A stretch of DNA of 33,419 nucleotides, from assembly GCF_000186865.1 (NCBI RefSeq), contig NW_008705567.1:1651237-1684655 (forward strand), in the 5' to 3' direction. Under the pieces are notes generated by a model. That model saw nothing but the letters and a program-made list of their open reading frames with translations, had not been told where the DNA came from and searched no databases. This DNA comes from Aureococcus anophagefferens. Its lineage: Eukaryota; Sar; Pelagophyceae; Pelagomonadales; Pelagomonadaceae. Made by a program: the position numbers and the translations under genes. Positions 1-7,531 of this stretch are shown here, piece after piece. Positions within the stretch are counted from its first letter, which is position 1. Each line of letters starts with the position of its first letter.

Positions 1-410
1 CCGCGGCCGCGGCGTCGACGCCGACGCCGCCGCCGACGACGGCCGCGCCGACGATGACGCCCGCGCCGACGATCACGCCCGCGCCGTCGCTGCCCCCGAC
101 GCCGCTGCCGACGCCGAGCCCGACGACGCTCGCGGAGAAGGCCGCGGCCGCGGACGAGGACGAGGACGACGACGGCGTGGACGCCGCGAGCGCTCTCGGG
201 GGCATGAGCTACTGGTGGGTCGTCATCGTCCTCCTCGTCGTGCTCAACGTCTTCCTCTGCTGCCTCCTCTACTTCCGCGTCTGCATCCCCGTCGGCGAGG
301 ACGAGCTCACGGAGCACATGGAGATCGAGGAGAAGGTCTCCTTCGCGAGCTGCAACATGGACGGGTCCATGAAGCTCGAGCAAGTCTACGCGGGCAAGGC
401 GCTGCCCTAG
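1..410 (+). CDS. 3' end of a TP-rich single-pass membrane protein (partial)
   Basis: The reading frame is open from the left edge (first full codon at base 3) to a TAG at 408-410, so only about 135 C-terminal residues are visible. They begin with a low-complexity Thr/Pro/Ala stalk of TPAP-type repeats, then an acidic stretch (DEDEDDD). A strongly hydrophobic membrane segment of about 22 residues (WWVVIVLLVVLNVFLCC) follows, and then a roughly 50-residue tail starting with FRVCIPVGEDEL. This is the usual layout of a type I membrane protein: extracellular domain, mucin-like stalk, one membrane helix and a short cytosolic tail. The extracellular domain lies outside the window, so the function is unknown. 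The stalk resembles those of the giant receptor at 13957-23298. The stop is 29 bp from the stop of the opposing gene. Confidence 0.7.
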   Translation, partial: AAAASTPTPPPTTAAPTMTPAPTITPAPSLPPTPLPTPSPTTLAEKAAAADEDEDDDGVDAASALGGMSYWWVVIVLLVVLNVFLCCLLYFRVCIPVGEDELTEHMEIEEKVSFASCNMDGSMKLEQVYAGKALP

Positions 411-439
411 CCTCTCCTTTTCATATAGCACCCGCCTCC

Positions 440-1456
440 TTAGTCGCCGGGCGTCGCGTCGCCGCCCGCGTCCTTCGCCTTGCGCCGCCGCGCCTTGGCC
501 TCGCCCGCGATGTCGAGGCTCGCCTTCGCGTAGGTCGCCGCGTCCCGCACGCGCGCGTCGCCGTCGCTCTCCGCGTTGGCGACGGCCGCGGCGATGCGCT
601 CCTTGTAGGGCGCCGTCGCGAGGGCCGACACGGCCGCGAGCCGCAGGAGCGCGTCGCCGCTCGCGGCGGCCGCGAGCACCGCGGCCTGGCACTCCGCCGT
701 CCAGCAGCACGTCGTCTCGACGAAGGCGCAGGCCGCGGCGCGCGCGGGCGGCGCGTGGGCGCGGCCCGGGTCGCCGTCGGGCGGGACGTTCCCCGCGACG
801 CGCGCCGCGGCGACCGCGGCGGCGCGCGCGACCCTGCTCCCGGGCCCCCCGCGCGGCTTCTCCCGCAGGTCGCCGAGCTCCTCGCCGAGGAGCCGCAGGA
901 CCGCCGTCTGGACGCGGGCGTCGCCGTCCTCGACGGCGGGCACGACGCCCGGCAGCCGCTCGACGGCCGCCGCGCGGACGCCCGCCGATTTTGACAGTAA
1001 ACCGTCGCGGAAGCAGAGCGCCGCGGCGAGCCGCGCGTCCGCGTCGCCCTCGCCGGCCTCGGGCCCGAGCGCCGCCGCGGCCATGTCGAGGACGGCGCCG
1101 GCGTCGCCCGCGTCGCCGCGCGCGACGACGGCCCGCGCGGCCTCGAGCGCCTGGTGCCGCGCGGCCGCGTCGCCCGCGGTGCAAAAAAAGCCCCGGCGCG
1201 ACGTGCCGTAGAGGCCGACGGCGTCGGCGGCGGAGACGCGGCCGCTGGCCGCGAGCGCCCGCAGGGCCGTCGCCCGCGCGACGCCGGACGCCGCCTGCGA
1301 CGCGTCGGCGACGACCTCGCGCTGGGCGGCCGCGTCGCGCGCCCGCTCGGCCTCCTCCGCCGCCGCCGCCGCCGCCGCCGCGCGCAGGGGCGAGTTCGGG
1401 TCCCGCGCCGGCTCCTTCGACGGCCGGAACTCGCGGATGGGCAGGCCGCCGTCCAT
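440..1456 (-). CDS. HEAT/armadillo-like repeat protein, function unknown
   Basis: A 338-residue frame, highly Ala/Arg-rich and apparently all helical. The N-terminus (MDGGLPIREFRPSKEP) precedes an Ala/Glu/Arg-rich helix with an eight-Ala run. The rest is a series of short amphipathic helix pairs with phrases such as ATALRALAASG, RLAAALCFRDGLL, RVQTAVLRLLGEEL, LLRLAAVSALATAPY and RVRDAATYAKASL. These match the HEAT-repeat pattern (hydrophobic helix A, then D-x-x-V-R at the start of helix B). HEAT proteins usually act as scaffolds. No catalytic motif, signal peptide or membrane segment is visible, and the C-terminus is basic (KARRRKAKD). The gene is divergent from the CDC50 gene across 159 bp. 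A partner or process cannot be named, and the HEAT call rests on pattern alone. Confidence 0.6.
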   Translation of the reverse strand: MDGGLPIREFRPSKEPARDPNSPLRAAAAAAAAEEAERARDAAAQREVVADASQAASGVARATALRALAASGRVSAADAVGLYGTSRRGFFCTAGDAAARHQALEAARAVVARGDAGDAGAVLDMAAAALGPEAGEGDADARLAAALCFRDGLLSKSAGVRAAAVERLPGVVPAVEDGDARVQTAVLRLLGEELGDLREKPRGGPGSRVARAAAVAAARVAGNVPPDGDPGRAHAPPARAAACAFVETTCCWTAECQAAVLAAAASGDALLRLAAVSALATAPYKERIAAAVANAESDGDARVRDAATYAKASLDIAGEAKARRRKAKDAGGDATPGD

Positions 1457-1615
1457 GCTTGTTCTCGAACCGGTTAGAAGCTGCCCATTACTCGTACCAA
1501 AAAAGGTGGGTGTTGAACTGGCACATTGCAGACCATGGTTTTAAGTTGCCGGGGCGGGCTTTTGAGGCTGTGGCGGTCGTCGTCGGCGGCCGGAAGCGGG
1601 CGCTCCTCTTCCACC
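1457..1615. promoter_or_regulatory. Divergent intergenic region, presumed bidirectional promoter
   Basis: These 159 bp separate two divergent start codons. They hold an AT-richer patch around 1490-1560 within otherwise GC-rich DNA, and a strong Kozak-like CCACCATGG ends at the plus-strand start. No TATA box or named factor site was recognised. Confidence 0.45.
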
Positions 1616-2806
1616 ATGGCCGACGCGCCGAAGACGAAGTCGCGGCGGCCGCCGGCGGGCAAGTTCTACCAGCAGGAGATGGCGGCCTGGCAGCCGACGC
1701 TGACGCCCGGCAACGTGATCACGACCTTCGCCGTCCTCGGCGCGGGCTGCATCGTCGTCGGCGTGCTCATCCTCTACGCGACGTCGAGCGTCGTCCAGGT
1801 CAAGGCGCACTACGACGGGCCCGACGCCCCGGGCGCGCACGAGGCCTGCCGCGTGTCCGGCCTCGGGCAGACCGCGAGCTGCGCGGTGACGATGAAGGCG
1901 CCCGAGAAGATGGCCGCGCCGATCTACGTCTACTACGAGCTCGGCAACGTCTACCAGAACCACAAGCGCTACTCGACGTCCCTCTCCCACGAGCAGCTCA
2001 TGGGCTCCATCCTGGAGAAGGACGAGCTCAGCGCCTGCGAGCCGCTGAAGACGTCGGGCGACCGGACGCTGTCCCCCTGCGGGCTTTTAGCGAACTCCTT
2101 CTTCAGCGACACGTTCACGGTGTCGTCGCCGGCGGGCCTGGAGATGAAGGAGGAGAAGATCGCCTGGTGGAGCGACCGGAGCCACAAGTTCATCCAGCCG
2201 GACACGTTCGAGTACCGGACGGGGATCCCCGAGGCGGACGTCGAAGGCTGCTTGAACGCGCCGCCCTACGACACGAAAACGCCCTGCGCCGACAGCGTGT
2301 GTCAAACTCACGGCCTCGACGCCGGCTGCCTCGGCTACGCCTGCGTCGGCGGCCGCTTCGACGACGAGCGCTGCGACGCGGGCGACTACGCGCTCTTCTC
2401 CTACGAGCGGCCCGACAAGTTCCAGTACCTCTACGAGACCTACCCGGACAACATCTCGCCGCTCGTGGGCGTCGAGGACGAGCACTTCATGGTCCACATG
2501 CGCACGGCGGCGCTGCCCCACTTCCGCAAGCTCTACGGGAAGATATCGACGGACGTCGAGAAGGGCGAGTCGGTGACGTTCGCCGTCGAGAGCCGCTTCT
2601 GGGTCCGCAAGTTCGGCGGCGACAAGTACCTGACGATGACGACGCTGTCCAACTTCGGGGGCGCGGACCACTTCACGAGCGTCGCCTACATCGTCGTCGG
2701 CGTCATCTGCTGCGCCGTCGCGCTCCTCTTCGTCGGGCTCCAGCAGGTCCAGCCCCGCGTCATCGGCGACCTCTCCGCCGCCGTGGAGAACAGGAAAACG
2801 AAGTGA
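1616..2806 (+). CDS. CDC50/LEM3 family P4-ATPase flippase subunit
   Basis: A 396-residue protein. CDC50 (TMEM30/LEM3) proteins are the obligate beta subunits of P4-ATPases, which move aminophospholipids to the cytosolic leaflet. Family hallmarks are in order: FYQQEMAAWQPTLTP before the first membrane helix (about residues 32-55), YELGNVYQNHKRY at about 107-119, a large Cys-containing exoplasmic domain, HFMVHMRTAALPHFRKLYG near residue 295, and a second membrane helix near 355-375 followed by a short cytosolic tail. ATG 1616 is preferred to in-frame upstream ATGs (1526, 1535) because it sits in a near-perfect Kozak context (CCACCATGG) and the family begins just before the QQ motif. The middle of the ectodomain carries an extra Cys-rich loop (about residues 205-250). 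No introns are apparent. No P4-ATPase partner gene is in the window. Confidence 0.95.
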   Translation: MADAPKTKSRRPPAGKFYQQEMAAWQPTLTPGNVITTFAVLGAGCIVVGVLILYATSSVVQVKAHYDGPDAPGAHEACRVSGLGQTASCAVTMKAPEKMAAPIYVYYELGNVYQNHKRYSTSLSHEQLMGSILEKDELSACEPLKTSGDRTLSPCGLLANSFFSDTFTVSSPAGLEMKEEKIAWWSDRSHKFIQPDTFEYRTGIPEADVEGCLNAPPYDTKTPCADSVCQTHGLDAGCLGYACVGGRFDDERCDAGDYALFSYERPDKFQYLYETYPDNISPLVGVEDEHFMVHMRTAALPHFRKLYGKISTDVEKGESVTFAVESRFWVRKFGGDKYLTMTTLSNFGGADHFTSVAYIVVGVICCAVALLFVGLQQVQPRVIGDLSAAVENRKTK

Positions 2807-2869
2807 GGGAGGACCCCTAATACGAAGAGCGCCGGGTCTTAGGTCGGCGCGAAACAGGGGGGGGGCGGC

Positions 2870-3169
2870 CTACTCGTTCTTGCCGCAGCCGTTGCTCATG
2901 TTGTAGAGCCCCCGCATGATCTGGATGAGGCCGAAGGACACGATGGCGCCGGCGATCATGACCTGGGCCTTGTCCTCGGAGCCCTTGAGGTACGTCGGGT
3001 TGTCCGCGCCCACGAGTTCGATGTTCGCGACGAAGGGCTTGCGCCACTCCTCGACCTTGTTCGGCATGCGCTGCACGGGGCCCGCCAGGGGGTCGAAGAC
3101 GGAGAAGGGGCGCCGCGCCGGCCCGACGGACCGCGCCAGCTTGGGCACGAGCATGCGCGTGGCGTTCAT
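2870..3169 (-). CDS. Probable cytochrome c oxidase subunit 7a-like mitochondrial protein
   Basis: A 99-residue protein. Its first 25 residues (MNATRMLVPKLARSVGPARR) are basic, with Ser/Ala and no acidic residues, as in a mitochondrial presequence. The C-terminal half reads NPTYLKGSEDKAQVMIAGA and continues into one membrane helix. The P-x-(Y/H)-LKG sequence just before a single helix is the pattern of COX7a, a small inner-membrane subunit of respiratory complex IV. ATG 3169 was chosen over upstream frame because the upstream part is poly-Pro; an ATG five codons downstream is also possible. The gene converges on CDC50 (63 bp between stops) and is divergent from a possible MICOS subunit. The alternative is another small single-helix subunit of a respiratory complex. 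Confidence 0.65.
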   Translation of the reverse strand: MNATRMLVPKLARSVGPARRPFSVFDPLAGPVQRMPNKVEEWRKPFVANIELVGADNPTYLKGSEDKAQVMIAGAIVSFGLIQIMRGLYNMSNGCGKNE

Positions 3170-3457
3170 CCTGCGGGGAGTGGGTTTAGGAGGTTGCGGC
3201 GGGGGTGGGGGGGGCTCGGAAAGCCCGGGAAACGGCGTCGCGCGTCCCCGATGGGCGCGGGGCGTGCTCTGAAGGGCTCGGCGAAGGTTCCCGCGCGACA
3301 CCCCGCTCCCCTCGCGCGGAAATTAAGGACGCCGACCATTGCCTCGATTAAGCTGCCGAGAGGCGATGAGGTCGATCGTGCAGACGTGTTGCACGAGCCC
3401 TGCCGCCGCAGACCTCGTCGAGAGGCGCGTCGAGCGTCGAGGAGCACGCGGCCAGTC
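3170..3457. promoter_or_regulatory. Divergent promoter between two putative mitochondrial membrane protein genes
   Basis: These 288 bp lie between the COX7a-like (-) and MIC13-like (+) starts. They contain a G-run-rich stretch near 3195-3225 and an AT-richer patch (GGAAATTAAGG) near 3320. The 13-mer TGCTCTGAAGGGC here recurs in the intergenic region 8261-8582. No specific factor site was recognised. Confidence 0.4.
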
Positions 3458-3739
3458 ATGGCCGCCAAGGCCTCCTACGAGCTCGTCCTCTCCTTCGGCG
3501 TCGGCGTCGCCGCCGCCGTCGGGTCGAGCTACTACGTCTGCGAGGAGCTCAAGGCCTTCAAGACGTCGAGCGTCGCGCAGCTCGGCGGCGGCGCGAAGCT
3601 CAAGCCCCTGCCCCACGACGTGCTCTACGCCGCGGCGCCGCCGCGCGAGGCGAGCGCGCCCTACGCCTACGTGCGCGACGCGTGGAACGGCCGCCTCGAC
3701 GCGCTCCGCAAGGCCATCTCGGACGTGTTCGCGCCCTAG
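3458..3739 (+). CDS. Small single-TM protein, possibly MIC12/MIC13 (MICOS)-like
   Basis: A 93-residue protein starting at ATG 3458 (GCCAGTCATGG). Residues about 8-28 ([20 protein letters not shown]) form one membrane helix, followed by a hydrophilic region. Near the C-terminus it reads YVRDAWNGRLDALRKAISD. A short N-terminal helix, a (Y/D)xxEL segment and a C-terminal RD(A/S)WN motif is how I remember MIC13/QIL1 and Mic12, small MICOS subunits at cristae junctions. That similarity is from memory and short, so it is a hypothesis. The divergent COX7a-like neighbour fits a mitochondrial inner-membrane role. The stop codon is only 11 bp from the stop of the convergent lectin gene. An earlier in-frame ATG at 3194 would add an unconvincing Arg-rich leader. 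Confidence 0.6.
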   Translation: MAAKASYELVLSFGVGVAAAVGSSYYVCEELKAFKTSSVAQLGGGAKLKPLPHDVLYAAAPPREASAPYAYVRDAWNGRLDALRKAISDVFAP

Positions 3740-3750
3740 GTGGGCCTAAC

Positions 3751-5228
3751 TTAACTTCCGCCCGTGATGCGCGCGAGGGACCGGCGGGGCGCCCAGCGCG
3801 CCACGCGGGACACGGCGGCCGGCGGCGCGCCGCGGGGCACGGGCCGCGCGACCGCGCCCGCGCGGTCCGCGACGCCGAGGACGCGGAGCTCGTCGTCGTG
3901 GACGGCGACGCCCGGGTAGGCGAGGCAGACGTGGTCGCAGCCCTCGGGCACGGCGACGTCGCCGCAGTCGACGTGCTCCCGCTGGGCGACGGACACGGCC
4001 GGCGGCGGGTCCGGCGGGACCGGCGGGACGAGCGCGCCGAGCTTGCCGCACTGGGGGCAGAAGTTGGCCTTGAGCTCGGCGCCGCAGCAGACGCGGCTCC
4101 CCGGCCGCGGCTTGGGCGGCGGGGGGCGCGGCGTGTGGCCCTCGACGGTCGCGAGCTCGACGCCGGGCGGCTCGCCGCGGAGCGGCGCGCTCGGCCGCCG
4201 CGGCCGCGGCGCCGCGCCCGGCGGCGCCGCCGGCCGCGGGGCCGCCGCCGCCGCGTCCCGCGCCTCGAGGCGCTTGTGGAGCCGGTAGGCGAGGCAGGAC
4301 GACGCGGCCAGCAGGAGCACGAGCGCGCCGCCGACGACGTAGACGGCCGTCGACGCGGCCTCGAGCTCGTCGTCGCCGTCGTCGGACGACGACTGTCGCG
4401 CGCTCGTGGCCCGCAGCGACGCCGGGGCGACCCAGGCGGGCGAGAAGTCCGACGTCGGGCGGATCGTGCCCGCCGTCGACGGCGCGCGGCGGTGGCTGCC
4501 AGACGGCGGGCCCGGCCCCGCGGGCTCGGAGATCTTGCAGACGTAGGCGGCGGCGTAGCAGCGCGTCCGGTCGTCGCAGTCGTGCCACTTGGGGCCCTGG
4601 TAGAAGAACGCGCGGCCCTGCGCGCCGTTGACCTCGGGCCGGCCCTTGGCCCAGTTCGTGTAGGACGCGTTCGACGCGTCGTCCCAGACCCAGGTGCCCT
4701 CCTCGTGAAGTCGCTGAAGCCAATAAGAATGATGCCGCTCGGGTTCAAATTCCAGACCGCGTCGTTCTGGGCCGCGCTGTGGATGGACGCGAGGCGCGCG
4801 CCGCGCGCCTGGCACGCGTCCTCCGCGTTCTCGCCGTAGCGCTTGCTGTCGTCGAAGTAGCGGAAGCAGCCGTCCTCGATCCAGGTCCAGCCCGCGACGC
4901 ACTCGCCCCAGGCGACCCACTGCGTGTACTCGGGGACGCAGCAGCTCGTGTACCGCGGCACGTCGTCGCACGGGAAGCTCCGCGTGTAGCCGTAGCCGGG
5001 TCGGCAGGACCCCTGGCCCGCCCAGGCGCAGCAGTCGGGGTCGGCGTTGTCGTTGTCGAGGCAGGCGCCGGCCGCCGCGCCCATGCGGGCGCCCGACGGG
5101 CAGAACTCGTCGACGCAGTCGCTGCTCTTCTGGCCGTAGTTCGCGCAGACGACGCTCGGCCCGTCGAGGGCCGCCTGCGCCGCCGCGAGCCGCCACGACG
5201 CCGCGGCGAGGAGGCCGCGGACCCGCAT
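3751..5228 (-). CDS. C-type lectin receptor with cytosolic zinc-ribbon motif; one-base frameshift
   Basis: The product would be about 490 residues. From ATG 5228: a signal peptide (MRVRGLLAAASWRLAAAQA), a Cys-rich module of about 75 residues (CVDEFCPSG, CCAWAGQGSC, YTSCCVPEY), then a C-type lectin domain beginning WTWIEDGCFRYF with ACQARGARLASIHS. After ILIGFSDFT the frame breaks at about 4703/4704. The adjacent frame resumes exactly where a lectin domain should, with EEGTWVWDD, YTNWAKGRPE and CYAAAYVCK, and runs to TAA at 3751. One extra G would restore continuity. Downstream are a Ser/Asp-rich stalk, a membrane helix (VYVVGGALVLLLAASS), a Pro-rich segment and a C-x-C-type ribbon, CCGAELKANFCPQCGKLG. 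C-type lectin folds bind glycans or proteins extracellularly. The ligand is unknown, and the Ca2+-binding EPN/QPD triplet is not evident. Confidence 0.75.
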
Positions 5229-5409
5229 GGCCGGGTTTGCGGGCCTCGTCGACGAGGGCGGCACCACGACAGACGAAGGAGCCCCTATTGCCATAGGGGG
5301 CAGCTCCGAGCCTCCTTGAATCTGTGCAGCAACATGAGCTTACAGAAGGAAGCACCCACTTCAGCAGGTGGCAGCAACGCAGCAGGGTGGACCCGGCGCG
5401 GGCCCAGAT

Positions 5410-5908
5410 CTAGCGCCGCATGGGCGACGCGTGCTCCACGCGGTCCACGGCGTCCGCCGCCGGGGGCGCGCCGCCCATGGCCGCCTTGTGCGGAATCTCG
5501 CTGAGCTTCTTGCAGGGGCCGAGCGCGGGCTTGGGGTACAGCGTGCAGAACCTGGGACGCGCTCTTCGGTCGAGGTTTCACGCGGGAGACGCGGGCGCCT
5601 CGCAGGAAGGAGATGGCGCTCGGCGCGTTGCTGCCGTCGCAGGGGAGCGAGCAGGCGTTGAAGTAGCAGAAGCACTGGTTCCGCTGTTTGAGGAGCGTCC
5701 GCGGGAACTCGACGTCGACCTCGCTCGCGTTGAGGACGAAGTACTTGGGGCCCTTGGCGTTGCACTCCTTCAGGCCCCGCGCCTTCGTGTCGATGCACAA
5801 GCAGGTCTGCTTCGCATCGAAGCCGAAACAGTCCGAGGTGTCGGTGTAGATGCCCTGGACGCAGCACAGGCACGCGTTGCAGACGAAGACCTTGTCCTCC
5901 TTGACCAT
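5410..5908 (-). CDS. Cysteine-rich protein of unknown function, two segments in different frames
   Basis: ATG 5908 opens MVKEDKVFVCNACLCCVQG, then YTDTSDCFGFDAKQTCLC, ECNAKGPKYFVLNASEVDV and QCFCYFNACSLPCDGSN. It is dense in Cys with CxxCC and CxC spacing and has no signal peptide. After about 5600 this frame becomes Arg-rich. A sensible continuation, RFCTLYPKPALGPCKKLSEI, lies one base out of phase from about 5550, ending with TAG at 5410. The join may be a very short intron, or indels. I tested the nearby GT and AG dinucleotides; the only phase-compatible pair I found would delete FCTLYPK, so I leave the junction open. I have a vague memory of Cys-rich YTDTSDCFG proteins being multi-copy in marine algae, but no function can be stated. 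The Cys pattern suggests metal binding or disulfides. Confidence 0.6.
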
Positions 5909-6071
5909 GCTGGAGCTTTTTGTGCTCCTTCGAGATGTGCGAAAGGCGGTCGCGCGCCGGACCGGGTCGTGGCCTCGGGCGGGGCAGCTCTCGACGGCGG
6001 GTGGTCGGGAATGCTCGGCCCGTGCTCGGCCAAGAAATAAAGTTCAACGACGGGGCAGCCAAGACGATGTG
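5909..6071. promoter_or_regulatory. Divergent intergenic region, presumed bidirectional promoter
   Basis: These 163 bp separate the Cys-rich protein gene (-) and the sulfotransferase gene (+). An AT-rich patch (CCAAGAAATAAAGTTCAACG) lies about 35-50 bp before the plus-strand start. No known site was identified. Confidence 0.4.
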
Positions 6072-7418
6072 ATGGCGCGTCGGCTCGTCGTCGCGCTCGT
6101 CGTCAGACACGTCATCGCCAAGTCGCTGGACCAGGTCGAGGACCCGTCGGTCTACCTCGACTCGCGCTTCCGCCTGAAGCCCGGCTGCGTCGACGCCTAC
6201 GTCGAGCGCGGCGGCGACGGTCGCTTCCTCGACCCCGACTACGAGCTGCGCACGCGGGAGGCGCTGCGCTTCGGCGCGGCGCCGCGGCTCGCCGTCTATA
6301 AGGAGGCCAAGGTGCCGACGATCAACGGCACGGCCTTCGTGTACGTCGTCAACCGCAAGGCCGCGAGCCGCACGCTGCAGGACGTCGCGTCGGCTTTGCA
6401 CGCCGCCGGCGACCGCGGCGCGCCGAAGAAGCGGGTCGTCGTCTTCACCTTCGTGCGCGACCCCCTGCGGCGCCTCGAGAGCGGCTACAAGGAGATCGTC
6501 TTCCGCCACGTCGACGGCCGTTGGTGCGCGCCGCCGAACACGCACCGCTGGGATTCCGTCTGCACGCACGCGTACGCGAAACTCCTCCGCGGCTCCCGGG
6601 AGCGCTTCGAGGGGTTTCTGAACGCGACGCTGCTCGGGCCCATCGCCAACCTCAGCGACGACGCCATGTCCTACCACGTGCTGAGCCAGAGCCGCCAGTT
6701 CGCGCACATCCGCAACGTCGCCTTCGTCGGCAAGATCGAGCGGCTCCGCGCGGACGTGCTGCGCCTGCTGCGCCTCGCCGTCGACGACCCGGAGGCGTTT
6801 CTGGCGGCGCACCCGGCCCTCGAGAAGCTCGTCGAGGAGGACGAGACGAACTGGTCCGCGGGCGGGAACCACCCGATGCGCGCGATCCACGCGCGCCTCG
6901 AGAAGCGCGTCGGCGCGCGGCGCCTCGCCGAAATTCCCGCGCCGCCCCGGGGCCGCGCGCGCGTGAAGCACCAGCTCGACTTCCTCCGCGACGGCGCTGC
7001 GCTCGACGCGCTCCGGCGGTCGGGCGGGTCCGCGCGCGGCCGCAACCGCACGAGCGTGTCCTGCCACGGCCCGGCCTGCGCCGGGCGGCGGCCGCCGCGC
7101 GGCGCCCTCGCGCCGCCGGCGAAGTACTCCGACTGGACCATGCCGAGCGCGCGGAACCACACCGCGTTCCTGTCAGCGCTCTCGCCGTTCGCGCGGGACC
7201 TCGTCGTCGACTACTACCGCCAGGACGCGGCCTGCTTCGGCTACGACTGGCCGGGCGCGCCCGTCGCCGACGAGGCGCCCTCGCCGGCGCCCTCGCCCGC
7301 GCCCTCGCCGCGGCCGACGCCCGCGCCCTCGCCCGCGCCCTCGCCGGAGCCGCCGCCCGCCGCGCCGAGGCACGGCCTCTTCGCGCGGCTCGGTACGTTG
7401 TTCGGGCGACGGTCGTAA
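6072..7418 (+). CDS. Carbohydrate sulfotransferase family protein (type II membrane, Pro-rich tail)
   Basis: A 448-residue protein from ATG 6072. A short hydrophobic N-terminus (RRLVVALVVRHVIA) may act as a signal anchor or signal peptide. Family signatures are FVYVVNRKAASRTLQ near residue 94 (the 5'-phosphosulfate loop, where basic and hydroxyl residues bind PAPS), FTFVRDPLRRLESGYKE near residue 128 (the 3'-phosphate motif RDP..R..S.Y), and VAFVGKIERLRADVLRLL (the family's G-x-x-E plus helix). A closing D-x-x-x-FGY motif (DAACFGYDW) is typical of sulfotransferase family 2. These enzymes transfer sulfate from PAPS to sugars in the Golgi. Several N-x-(S/T) sites are present. The C-terminus is an unusual SPAPSPAPSPRP repeat of about 30 residues, recalling the stalks of the receptor genes here. 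The acceptor is unknown. Confidence 0.85.
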   Translation: MARRLVVALVVRHVIAKSLDQVEDPSVYLDSRFRLKPGCVDAYVERGGDGRFLDPDYELRTREALRFGAAPRLAVYKEAKVPTINGTAFVYVVNRKAASRTLQDVASALHAAGDRGAPKKRVVVFTFVRDPLRRLESGYKEIVFRHVDGRWCAPPNTHRWDSVCTHAYAKLLRGSRERFEGFLNATLLGPIANLSDDAMSYHVLSQSRQFAHIRNVAFVGKIERLRADVLRLLRLAVDDPEAFLAAHPALEKLVEEDETNWSAGGNHPMRAIHARLEKRVGARRLAEIPAPPRGRARVKHQLDFLRDGAALDALRRSGGSARGRNRTSVSCHGPACAGRRPPRGALAPPAKYSDWTMPSARNHTAFLSALSPFARDLVVDYYRQDAACFGYDWPGAPVADEAPSPAPSPAPSPRPTPAPSPAPSPEPPPAAPRHGLFARLGTLFGRRS

Positions 7419-7531
7419 CCTGTCCCGCCGGCGGGACCGCTTTTACCTTGTCTTCAACGTAACATGCCGAACTCCTTAAGCCGCGGCGCGATGCGCCGGA
7501 CGGCGGCGCGGGTCGCGCCTTCGGGCGGCGC

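Noticed and set aside
991..2820. A 609-codon plus-strand frame over the HEAT and CDC50 genes
   Set aside because: Arg/Pro/Ala-only composition, and it overlaps the CDC50 gene, whose motifs are unambiguous in another frame.
5850..6071. N-terminal extension of the sulfotransferase frame to 5850
   Set aside because: The extra 74 codons overlap the divergent gene's start, look non-coding, and would bury the hydrophobic N-terminus at 6072.
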